From Bacillus sp. T33-2 (GTDB lineage Bacteria; Bacillota; Bacilli; Bacillales; Cytobacillaceae), in contig NZ_PGVB01000010.1 in assembly GCF_002860205.1 (NCBI RefSeq), forward strand, positions 1 to 64,000: a stretch of DNA of 64,000 bases, read 5' to 3'. The notes under the pieces were generated by a model. It was given only the letters and a program-made list of their open reading frames with translations. It had not been told where the DNA came from and ran no database searches. This document shows positions 31,924-39,944 of this stretch, in pieces; the stretch's first letter is position 1, and every line of letters begins with the position of its first letter. The position numbers were made by a program, and so were the translations under genes.

Positions 31924-31975
31924 GCCTAGTTGCAGCGCCTAACCCCTCGGGTCTGATGAAGGCGCCTCCGCTTTA
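31924..31975. repeat. Short copy of the dispersed palindromic repeat after rpsB
   Basis: This roughly 50-base element shares both ends with the longer element at 1024-1260: CTAGTTGCAGCGCCTAACC at one end and AGGCGCCTCCGCTTTA at the other. The same inverted GCGCCT (31935-31940) and AGGCGC (31960-31965) are present. It lies 5 bases after the rpsB stop, in the same orientation to the gene as the dapG copy. It looks like a minimal or internally deleted copy. Confidence 0.6.
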
Positions 31976-31980
31976 TTTAT

Positions 31981-32790
<810 letters not shown>

Positions 32791-32805
32791 TTAACACCAT
32801 GTCAT

Positions 32806-32834
32806 AATATAGCACATGTGCAATTCACAATCAA
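32806..32834 (-). promoter_or_regulatory. Sigma-A promoter for rpsB
   Basis: TTGATT (32829-32834) and TATATT (32806-32811) are separated by exactly 17 bases on the minus strand. The -35 lies immediately after the swrB stop codon. The expected leader before rpsB is about 110 bases, long enough for S2 autoregulation, which is known for rpsB leaders elsewhere. Confidence 0.7.
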
Positions 32835-32835
32835 G

Positions 32836-33474
32836 TTATTCCTGTTTGTTTTGCTGAAATTTAAGTAAAAGCTCGATCTCGGTCTGGCCCTTGTTAAGTG
32901 TCCTGGCGGTTTCTTCAATAGAAAAACCTTGTTTTTGAAGGGCCAGCACCTGGTTTAACAGAGATTCCTGGTGATTCAATTCTGCTAGCCCCGGGTTTAT
33001 TGTTGAGTCTGGAACCGGTGGAACAGACGGCACAGGTTTGTCTTCCAAAAACTCTTTATTCTGCTGGTAAGCAGTTTTGGCAGCATAAAATGTTACGCCT
33101 TTTCCGGTGCGCGGCAGATTCCCGTTTTCCTGCTTAGGCTCTGATCCAACTGGCCCGCCATTATCATCCCGGTATCCTTCACTGGCTGCCTGTACATTAA
33201 ACGGAACCGGTCCAGTGCCTTCAGCCTCGTTCATGCCCGATTTTTCGGCAGGCACTCCGTTAGCAAGAGCCTGTTTTAAACGGGTTATGAATTGATCATT
33301 TTCTTCCTTCATTTCGATTAAATAGGCAGAAAATAGCTCTTCCATTTCACGAAGAATGGTTTCCTGCTTATTCTCTGCCTGCATCAGGCGGTTCTGCCTT
33401 AAATATAACAAAATCACGGCGAATATAGCCACGATATTCAATGTAAGGCTGACGAGCAAAAGAAACGTGGTCAT
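32836..33474 (-). CDS. swrB: SwrB-like motility protein
   Basis: SwrB (YlxL, DUF6115) promotes flagellar basal-body maturation and secretion in B. subtilis. The 212-residue protein has one N-terminal membrane helix (about 4-24), a coiled-coil stretch (27-70), a Pro/Gly-rich variable linker and a conserved helical C terminus (LNQVLALQKQGFSIEETART) resembling a helix-turn-helix. The position between the sigD unit and rpsB matches B. subtilis. The linker is poorly conserved, so the call rests mainly on architecture and position. Confidence 0.82.
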   Translation of the reverse strand: MTTFLLLVSLTLNIVAIFAVILLYLRQNRLMQAENKQETILREMEELFSAYLIEMKEENDQFITRLKQALANGVPAEKSGMNEAEGTGPVPFNVQAASEGYRDDNGGPVGSEPKQENGNLPRTGKGVTFYAAKTAYQQNKEFLEDKPVPSVPPVPDSTINPGLAELNHQESLLNQVLALQKQGFSIEETARTLNKGQTEIELLLKFQQNKQE

Positions 33475-33483
33475 ACTATCCCT

Positions 33484-33792
33484 CTATCCGCTGTAGTCGA
33501 TAATCTTCCCTTTATAAGGGTGTGGTTCCTGCCGGCTTCGAGCCGGCTCCTTTTGTTTTCTTTCCTGGTTGCTTCCATGATGGTGCCCCGGACTCTGATC
33601 CTGATTAAGCCCAGCTTCCTTTTTTTGTTCATGTTTGTACACAGTATTCCGCTTTTGGTCATCTTCCTTCTGAACACTCTGTGCAGCATGTTCTTGGATG
33701 TGCTGGCCCCGCTGCTGAATCTGCTCCTGGATTTTCCCTGCCTCATGTGTTCTTGGAAGTGCGACCTGCATCTCGATTGATTTCAGGCTCAC
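33484..33792 (-). CDS. Uncharacterised Gln/Lys-rich protein between fapA and swrB
   Basis: I do not recognise a named domain here. The 102-residue protein (GTG start at 33790-33792 after AAAGGAAG) begins with a short ordered segment, SLKSIEMQVALPRTHEAGKI, followed by a Gln/Lys/Glu/His-rich, probably disordered or coiled stretch. It ends with HPYKGKIIDYSG. I recall similar short proteins beside sigD in other Bacillaceae, all with a basic-to-acidic linker and a GxxIDYSG-like end, but have not checked. It lies 61 bases after fapA and 9 before swrB, so probably shares the sigD transcript. A longer GTG start at 33825 is less well placed for a ribosome site. Confidence 0.75.
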   Translation of the reverse strand: MSLKSIEMQVALPRTHEAGKIQEQIQQRGQHIQEHAAQSVQKEDDQKRNTVYKHEQKKEAGLNQDQSPGHHHGSNQERKQKEPARSRQEPHPYKGKIIDYSG

Positions 33793-33853
33793 TCTGTTAA
33801 CACTTCCTTTTATGAAATGCGCCACGCTCGTTTCAACCGCAGTTGGACAGTTA

Positions 33854-35212
33854 TTAAACTATCGGCTTTGTCTGTATTTCTCCGTCATCAAAGAAGAACT
33901 GTACGTTTGACATGGTCTGGTTTGTTGTGTACGCGTATTTGCCGAAGTAAATCTTTGTGTTTGGATACACTTTATCGTAAATTGACAGGGTTGCTTTGAG
34001 CATGCCCAGTCTATCTTCTTCTGTTTCTGCCAGTCTTTCATTGCAGGCTGCGAGTTCTTTTTCCATGCCCAGCCTGGTTGCACGCTGTTTTTTGACCAGT
34101 ATCACTTGCTCTGCAGAAAGCTGTCCTGAAGTTTTCAGAACCTGTAATAACTTTGACTCAATTTCCGTTAATTTTTTTATATTCGCTGCTATAGCTTCGA
34201 TCTCAGACCGAAGCTGGGCTGCCTGTTTATCCAGGGCTGGATCCCAGCCCACTGCCAGCTCCGTTTTTGTGAACAGGCGATTTCCCAGTTCTTTAACATA
34301 TATATTTTTGCCAGCTGTCAAAAGGCCGCCGACCACATGGCCTGACCTGCAGTCTATTTCGCCCCCGGCAATGATTTTGCTTTGGACGATCGAGGATTTT
34401 ACAATGACATTATGCCCTGCCTTGATGACGGCATGGTTCAAGTATGCAGCCTGCACATTTCCGCCGGCATTTATGCTGCCTTTAAGGCCGCCGGCAATGC
34501 CGCCCTCAATAAGAATGTCTCCTTGCGCCTCGATATGGGATGCCTCGACCACACCGAAGATCCTGATGTCTCCACCGGCTTTTAATTGATAGCCGCCCGG
34601 TACATTGCCCCTGATGACAATATTTCCTATAAAATCAATATTTCCTGTTTTTAAATCAAGATCGCCCGGTACTTCAAACACCGGGTTTACTGAAATCCTT
34701 GTCCTTGAAATGCTGAGCTGCCCATCGTTGGCGGCAAAAAATTTACCTTCTGTGAAAACGACATTTGCTCCTGGCTTAACAGCCAACGGCTTTCCATCCC
34801 GTGCTTTTATGGTGCGCCCGCATACATCAATCCCGTCCACTCCATTGCCCGCAGGAACCACACTGGCCAAAAGCTGCCCCTGCTTGACAGAAGCAATATC
34901 AAGCACGTTGCGAAAATTAATTTTGCCACCGGAAGCTTTGCCAATGTCCCTCATTTCATTTCGCAAATATGCATCTTCCCCGTTAACCGGCAGAAGTCCT
35001 TCTGCAATCGTTACTGGATATTCAACGGAAGCTGAATCTTTCGAGATTCCGTCCAAAACCTCAGTCCTGATGCCATAGACTATTTCCTTCTCTTTTAGCA
35101 GGGCCAGCAGCTCATCAACTGTTATGGAAAAGCCGCTGACTGGTTTATGAGATATATTCAATTGCGCAGTCAACCGGTCTTGGCATAACTGTAAATCGAA
35201 CAGCCCTTCCAT
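33854..35212 (-). CDS. fapA: FapA (DUF342) family protein
   Basis: This 452-residue protein matches the FapA family (formerly DUF342). There is an N-terminal domain (1-130), then a beta-helix core with hexad-like repeats (about 135-300; for example GGDIRIFGVVEASHIEAQGD and GGNVQAAYLNHAVIKAGHNV), then a coiled coil (310-400) and a short C-terminal strand region. In Vibrio FapA controls polar placement of a glucose-sensing flagellar regulator; the role in Bacillaceae is unknown. Its place between sigD and swrB suggests a link to motility. I do not recall it at this locus in B. subtilis. Confidence 0.88.
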   Translation of the reverse strand: MEGLFDLQLCQDRLTAQLNISHKPVSGFSITVDELLALLKEKEIVYGIRTEVLDGISKDSASVEYPVTIAEGLLPVNGEDAYLRNEMRDIGKASGGKINFRNVLDIASVKQGQLLASVVPAGNGVDGIDVCGRTIKARDGKPLAVKPGANVVFTEGKFFAANDGQLSISRTRISVNPVFEVPGDLDLKTGNIDFIGNIVIRGNVPGGYQLKAGGDIRIFGVVEASHIEAQGDILIEGGIAGGLKGSINAGGNVQAAYLNHAVIKAGHNVIVKSSIVQSKIIAGGEIDCRSGHVVGGLLTAGKNIYVKELGNRLFTKTELAVGWDPALDKQAAQLRSEIEAIAANIKKLTEIESKLLQVLKTSGQLSAEQVILVKKQRATRLGMEKELAACNERLAETEEDRLGMLKATLSIYDKVYPNTKIYFGKYAYTTNQTMSNVQFFFDDGEIQTKPIV

Positions 35213-35226
35213 ATCTGTCTCCTTTT

Positions 35227-35991
35227 CTACAAGGTTTTTTCTAATAGATTCCTAAGCTTATAAAGTGCCTTCGAATGTATTTGTGAAATCCTTGAGGTTG
35301 ATAGATCCATTACATGGCCGATTTCTGTCAGGGTCAGCTCTTCATGGTAAAACAAACTGAGTACCAGCTGTTCTTTTTCATTGAGCTTTGATACCATTGC
35401 AGCCATTTCCTCCAGCATTTCTGCCCTGATGACTTTTTCTTCAGGTATTTCAGACTTATCGTCTTTGATGACAAACGATTGACCTTCTTTTTCATCATGG
35501 TCCTGCGGTTGTTCATCAACGGATAGCACATTAGCAAAGAATTGTTCATTCATGGTCGTATAAATATCTTCTTCATCCATGTTCAATTCTACTGCCACTT
35601 CCATAACGGTGACATTACGCATATATTTTTGTTCCAGCTTTTCGATTGCTGCATCTATTTTTTTTGCCTTTTCCCTTGTGCTTCTTGGCAGCCAGTCTTC
35701 CTTTCGCAAGCCGTCCAAAATGGCGCCGCGAATCCGGAAAGAAGCATATGTATCAAATTTTAAATCCCTGTTCGGATCGAATTTTTCGAGAGCGTCATAT
35801 AATCCGAGCATCCCAAGGCTTTTCAGGTCATCCCTTGACACGCTCTTTGGAACAGTCGCTGAAATTCTTTGGACATGGTAGGATACGAGGGACATATATT
35901 TTTTTATCAGCAAGTTTCCTGCATGCGGATCACGAGACTGGACCCATTTCTCCCAGATTATTTGTTCTTCGGACTTAGATGCCGGCATCAT
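35227..35991 (-). CDS. sigD: RNA polymerase sigma factor SigD (FliA/WhiG family)
   Basis: SigD drives late flagellar, chemotaxis and autolysin genes. The 254-residue protein has region 2 (about 25-95; SRDDLKSLGMLGLYDALEKF), region 3 (about 100-160) and a region 4 helix-turn-helix (about 200-250; LTLTEIGHVMDLSTSRISQI). The ATG follows AGGAGG. Unlike the usual picture of sigD as a late gene of the long fla/che operon, here a terminator-like hairpin follows cheD and a sigma-A-type promoter lies 40-70 bases before sigD. Confidence 0.96.
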   Translation of the reverse strand: MMPASKSEEQIIWEKWVQSRDPHAGNLLIKKYMSLVSYHVQRISATVPKSVSRDDLKSLGMLGLYDALEKFDPNRDLKFDTYASFRIRGAILDGLRKEDWLPRSTREKAKKIDAAIEKLEQKYMRNVTVMEVAVELNMDEEDIYTTMNEQFFANVLSVDEQPQDHDEKEGQSFVIKDDKSEIPEEKVIRAEMLEEMAAMVSKLNEKEQLVLSLFYHEELTLTEIGHVMDLSTSRISQIHSKALYKLRNLLEKTL

Positions 35992-36032
35992 GGCAATCCT
36001 CCTCTTAAATATTCCGCATTGGGACTAACATA

Positions 36033-36060
36033 ATTATAAACAAAAAACCTTTTGCAGCAA
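36033..36060 (-). promoter_or_regulatory. Candidate sigma-A promoter for sigD
   Basis: TTGCTG (36055-36060) and a perfect TATAAT (36033-36038) are 16 bases apart on the minus strand. The -10 ends 41 bases before the sigD start. It sits just downstream of the hairpin that follows cheD. Confidence 0.6.
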
Positions 36061-36090
36061 CGGCCAGGCCGCATGAACCGATTGTTCAAT

Positions 36091-36132
36091 AAAAAATCAG
36101 CCCCGTTCCAGTTAAGGGAGAGCTGAGTTTTT
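36091..36132. terminator. Terminator-like hairpin between cheD and sigD
   Basis: An 8-bp stem with G-U pairs (36097-36104 with 36119-36126 on the minus transcript) is flanked by A and T runs on both sides. A run of six Ts follows on the minus strand (36091-36096), and six Ts follow on the plus strand (36128-36133). It could terminate in both directions. It starts about 18 bases after the cheD stop. Confidence 0.65.
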
Positions 36133-36143
36133 TATGCAGCAGA

Positions 36144-36638
36144 CTAAATATCGTGTACTCCCCTATTCACCGTCCTGATTTGCAGGATTCCTGTGCCAGG
36201 GTCGAATTGAATTGTCCTGCCGCTGTTTCCGCCCACGTCTTCACTGGCAATCGCAATGTTCAAGTGTGCCAGCTCCATTTTGACCGCCTCGACATTTCTT
36301 GGCCCTATTCTCATTAAGTCACTGCCGGCAAATTGGAACATCTGCGCACCTCCAGCAATCTTTGCCCTCAAGGATGATGTTCTTGCGCCGTTTCGGAGCA
36401 GTATGGAAAAAAGTTCTTTCACGGCTGTGTCAGCATATTTTGCTATGTTTACTGGCCCGGATTTCGCCAGTGAGGAATCAGGCAGCATGATATGTGCCAT
36501 CCCGGCCAGCTCCCGTTTCAGGTCATAAATCACTACCCCGACGCAGGAGCCAAGCCCTGTCGTCCTGATGACGTTCGGTGTCCTCACTATGTTCATATCC
36601 GCTATCCCTACTTTAATGATATCAGTAATCTTATTCAT
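36144..36638 (-). CDS. cheD: Chemoreceptor glutamine deamidase CheD
   Basis: CheD deamidates receptor glutamines and partners with CheC in adaptation. The 164-residue protein has the catalytic Cys in TTGLGSCVGVVIYD, the His in AHIMLPDSS, and KIAGGAQMF and GPRNVEAVK as family segments. The frame is open to 36743, but the ATG at 36636-36638 (MNKITDIIKVGIADM) is the family start and overlaps cheC by 8 bases. It is the last gene before a terminator-like hairpin. Confidence 0.95.
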   Translation of the reverse strand: MNKITDIIKVGIADMNIVRTPNVIRTTGLGSCVGVVIYDLKRELAGMAHIMLPDSSLAKSGPVNIAKYADTAVKELFSILLRNGARTSSLRAKIAGGAQMFQFAGSDLMRIGPRNVEAVKMELAHLNIAIASEDVGGNSGRTIQFDPGTGILQIRTVNRGVHDI

Positions 36639-37272
36639 CAGCAGGGACTCCAAGTGCTTGAAAAATGATATTAAAAGAGTCGGGATCCGGCAGGAGGAAA
36701 AAATGGCCTTTGACACTGTCCGGAAGCGTGGCATCCTCTTCATTCAGGATTGTATCAATGACAATGGCATAATCGCCCACCTGCGAAAGCTGCAGCAATC
36801 CAAAGCTGATAACTGCTCCTGCCATATCTATGCTGAGAGCGGGAACAGTAGGAAAAAGTGTCAAACTAGTAAAATCAGACAGGGACGAGAGGTATGAGCC
36901 GGACAGGATATTGCCGAGCTCCTGCAATGCTGAGAGTGCTAATTCATCATACATCTCCTCCGTGAAAGAAAACGCAATCTCCCCGATTAGCAGCTGGACA
37001 AATTTTTCAGCCTGCTCAAGCGGCAGCATGAAGAACATGCTTCCCGGAGCATCTCCTTCAATCCGCAAAAAGACACTGGCGACCACATTCTCCGATCCGC
37101 CCGCCATGTCCATCATTTCATCAAAAGAGACAATCCGGACACTCGGGACTTTCATGTCAACCTTTTTACGCAGTAAGGTGGACAGGGAAGTGGCTGCATG
37201 TCCTGCGCCAATATTCCCGATTTCTTTTAAAATATCAAGATGCATGTCGGATATTTCGTTAAGGAATGACAT
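36631..37272 (-). CDS. cheC: CheY-P phosphatase CheC
   Basis: CheC dephosphorylates CheY-P and is activated by CheD. The 213-residue protein has the two internal repeats of this family, each with the Glu-x2-Asn active motif: LKEIGNIGAGHA near residue 15 and LQELGNILSGSYL near residue 115. It overlaps cheD by 8 bases, in line with the pair acting together. Confidence 0.95.
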   Translation of the reverse strand: MSFLNEISDMHLDILKEIGNIGAGHAATSLSTLLRKKVDMKVPSVRIVSFDEMMDMAGGSENVVASVFLRIEGDAPGSMFFMLPLEQAEKFVQLLIGEIAFSFTEEMYDELALSALQELGNILSGSYLSSLSDFTSLTLFPTVPALSIDMAGAVISFGLLQLSQVGDYAIVIDTILNEEDATLPDSVKGHFFLLPDPDSFNIIFQALGVPADE

Positions 37273-37287
37273 AATATACCTTCGTTT

Positions 37288-37743
37288 CTACAGTTCTTTT
37301 GCTTGCTTTGAACTTAATACGTTCTCAAGGTCAATCAAAATCATGAGACGTTTGTCGATTTTGGCGACACCTTCAATGTATTCGGACGCAACAGAACCAA
37401 CTATTTCCGGTGGCGGCTCTATCATGGCGGAAGGGATGTCAATGACATCATTAGCTGCATCGACAATCAGGCCTGCTTCATTATCTCCTATCGATACAAT
37501 GACGACTCTTGTAGATTCTGTATAATCTGCTTCATTCAGCCCGAACCGGATTCTCAAATCAATTACCGGAGTGACCACTCCCCGCAAATTGATGACTCCT
37601 TTGACAAAAGGAAAGGTATGGGGTACCCGTGTAATATGCTGAACCTTTTCGATTGACCTTACCTGTGCGACCGGAACTGCGTATTCCTTGCCATCTATTT
37701 GAAAGACGATCACTTTCAGGTCGGTAGTTAACGCCATAGCCAT
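37288..37743 (-). CDS. cheW: Chemotaxis coupling protein CheW
   Basis: CheW links CheA to the receptors. The 151-residue protein has the CheW SH3-like fold, with VIVFQIDGKEYAVPVAQVRS, a VPHTFPFVKGVINLRGVVTP loop and the GLIVDAANDVIDIP segment. It is separated from cheA by 150 bases holding three GC-rich tandem repeats, an unusual gap for this compact operon. Confidence 0.95.
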   Translation of the reverse strand: MAMALTTDLKVIVFQIDGKEYAVPVAQVRSIEKVQHITRVPHTFPFVKGVINLRGVVTPVIDLRIRFGLNEADYTESTRVVIVSIGDNEAGLIVDAANDVIDIPSAMIEPPPEIVGSVASEYIEGVAKIDKRLMILIDLENVLSSKQAKEL

Positions 37744-37779
37744 ATCTGCTCACTCCTCTTATTTTTATATATTTTCACA

Positions 37780-37892
37780 TTAAAGGGGCTGGGGCCTGTC
37801 CCCAGTGAAATACCCCTTTAACGTGGCGGGGGCCTGTCCCCCAATGAATTAACGCTTTAGCGACGTGGGCCTGACCCCTGGTTGGTTAATGC
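37780..37892. repeat. Three GC-rich tandem repeats between cheA and cheW
   Basis: Three units of about 37-38 bases share a core resembling GGGGCCTGTCCCC: the GCCTGTC/GCCTGAC centres lie at 37794-37800, 37832-37838 and 37869-37875. Each core is palindromic enough to make a 4-5 bp hairpin, and each is followed by a TTAACG- or TTAATG-like segment. The third unit is more diverged and stops just before the cheA stop codon. I recall GGGGACAGGCCCC-type repeats as common intergenic sequences in Bacillaceae, without having checked. Confidence 0.75.
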
Positions 37893-37893
37893 T

Positions 37894-39927
37894 TTATTTG
37901 ATTAATGCGTTGCAGTCTACGATCAATGCTACCTGGCCGTCTCCGAGGATGGTTGCGCCGGAGATGGCGAATACGTTTGTCAGGTAATTTCCGAGTGATT
38001 TGAGCACTACTTCCTGCTGCCCAATGAACGAATCAACGACCAGGCCGGCCATCTTTTCGCCTTTGCGTACGATGATCACGGAATGGAAATTGTCTTGATT
38101 TCCCGCAGAAGGCACTTCAAAAATATCCTTCAGGAACAAGAGCGGCACTACCCTGCCCCTGAAATCGATCACTTTTTGATTATGGGCGCTTAAAATATCT
38201 TCGTCTTTTACAATTGCTGTTTCAATAATGGACGATAACGGGATAGCAAACTTCTCTTTTTCGATTTCAACAAGCATGACCGAAATGATCGATAAAGTCA
38301 GCGGGAGCTGAATGGAAAATACTGTTCCTTGATTCTCAGTGGAATCGATCGATATCGTTCCGCCAAGTGATTCAATTGTATTTTTTACTACGTCAAGGCC
38401 AACACCGCGTCCTGAAATATCGGAAATTTTCTCGGCGGTGGAGAACCCGGATGCCATGATTAAGTCAAAAACCTGATTGTCAGTGAGGGCGTCAGCGGCC
38501 TGCCTGGTAAGAATGCCTTTGCTTATGGCTTTGGAAATCACCTTTTCCCTGCTGATTCCGGCTCCGTCATCTTCTATTTCTATAAAGACATGGTTTCCGC
38601 TATGGTAAGCTCTAAGAACAACTGTCCCTTCTTCACTCTTGCCCTTGGCCTTCCGCTCGGCAGGAGTTTCCACGCCATGGTCCAAGGAGTTCCGGATGAG
38701 GTGTACAAGCGGGTCGCCGATCTCGTCAATTACAGTACGGTCCAGCTCTGTTTCAGCACCGATAATCTCAAGATTAATCTTTTTATTTAAATCCCGGGCC
38801 AGCTGGCGCACCATGCGCGGGAACCTGTTAAACACTGTTTCTACCGGGACCATGCGCATATTTAAAATGATATTTTGCAGGTCACCGGAAATCCGGGACA
38901 TTCTTTCAACCGTTTCATGGAGCTCGCCATTGTTCAGCTCCCGTGAAATTTGTTCCAGCCTGCCTCTGTCAATGACCAGTTCCTCGAACAGGTTCATTAA
39001 AATATCAAGTCGTTCGATATTCACCCTGATTGTCTTATTTCCGCCATTAGATTTTGCTGCCGTTTTCGTTTCAGTTGCAGGAGGCTCCTCCTGACCGTCC
39101 GGCTTGTCCTCTTTGACAGGAGTTGATGGCGCTTCCTGTACTGGTTGGTCCAGTTCGGAAAAACCATCCAATGACACGGGCTGGATTTCAACCTTCACTA
39201 CTTCCGAAACCTTCATGACTTTTGACTTGATGTCATCCGCACTTTCCTTTGATACAAGAGTAATTGAAAACTCCTGATCAAATTGTTCATCCTCAAGCTG
39301 TTCAACAGGCGGATTTGACTTGATGACTTCCCCTGTTTTCTCCAGTACTTCAAAAATCATGTACACCCTTGCTGCTTTTAACAGACAGTCTTCCCTGAGG
39401 GAGATCGCAAGCTCATAAACCTCAAAGCCTTGTTCCTTCGACTGGCGGAGCACTGTCAGTTCAAATTCATCGTACTCATTCTTGAATTGCTTTTTGTCCG
39501 CGACTGCGGCGGCGGCTTCCGCATTTGATTGAACAGCAGAAGGGCTTTCCCCTTTTTCAATCAGCTTCAATTTCTCAACTGCGTCCGAAACGTCTTTTTT
39601 TCCGTCACCGCCTGATGCAATTGACTGGACCATTTCTTCAAGGTAGTCAACCGCCAGAAAAACCACATCCAAAATTTCCGCCGTAACTGTCAAACGGTTA
39701 TTACGGATTGCATCAAGCACATTTTCCATCTGGTGGGTAAGGCTGGCTAAATCCTCGTATCCCATTGTTGCGGACATGCCCTTAAGTGTATGGGCTGAGC
39801 GAAATATTTCATTCACGATCGACAGGTCTGCAGGATTTTTCTCCAGTTCTAAAAGGTGCTGGTTGCACGACTGTAAGTGTTCTTTGCTTTCTTCGATAAA
39901 AACTTCTAAGTATTGATTCATTTCCAT
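37894..39927 (-). CDS. cheA: Chemotaxis histidine kinase CheA
   Basis: CheA autophosphorylates in response to receptors and passes phosphate to CheY and CheB. The 677-residue protein has an HPt domain with phosphorylated His46 (RSAHTLKGM), a P2-like CheY-binding region (about 150-230), a charged Pro/Glu linker (260-295), dimerisation domain (about 296-360), the HATPase domain with its N, G1 (DDGAGI) and G2 (GRGVGLD) boxes, and a C-terminal CheW-like domain. An operon partner of cheB and cheW. Confidence 0.97.
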   Translation of the reverse strand: MEMNQYLEVFIEESKEHLQSCNQHLLELEKNPADLSIVNEIFRSAHTLKGMSATMGYEDLASLTHQMENVLDAIRNNRLTVTAEILDVVFLAVDYLEEMVQSIASGGDGKKDVSDAVEKLKLIEKGESPSAVQSNAEAAAAVADKKQFKNEYDEFELTVLRQSKEQGFEVYELAISLREDCLLKAARVYMIFEVLEKTGEVIKSNPPVEQLEDEQFDQEFSITLVSKESADDIKSKVMKVSEVVKVEIQPVSLDGFSELDQPVQEAPSTPVKEDKPDGQEEPPATETKTAAKSNGGNKTIRVNIERLDILMNLFEELVIDRGRLEQISRELNNGELHETVERMSRISGDLQNIILNMRMVPVETVFNRFPRMVRQLARDLNKKINLEIIGAETELDRTVIDEIGDPLVHLIRNSLDHGVETPAERKAKGKSEEGTVVLRAYHSGNHVFIEIEDDGAGISREKVISKAISKGILTRQAADALTDNQVFDLIMASGFSTAEKISDISGRGVGLDVVKNTIESLGGTISIDSTENQGTVFSIQLPLTLSIISVMLVEIEKEKFAIPLSSIIETAIVKDEDILSAHNQKVIDFRGRVVPLLFLKDIFEVPSAGNQDNFHSVIIVRKGEKMAGLVVDSFIGQQEVVLKSLGNYLTNVFAISGATILGDGQVALIVDCNALIK

Positions 39928-39944
39928 GGTTACACCCCCGGCCT

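Noticed and set aside
36639-36743. Longer cheD reading frame
   Set aside because: The extra 35 codons lie inside cheC in another frame and do not resemble CheD; the start at 36638 fits the family.
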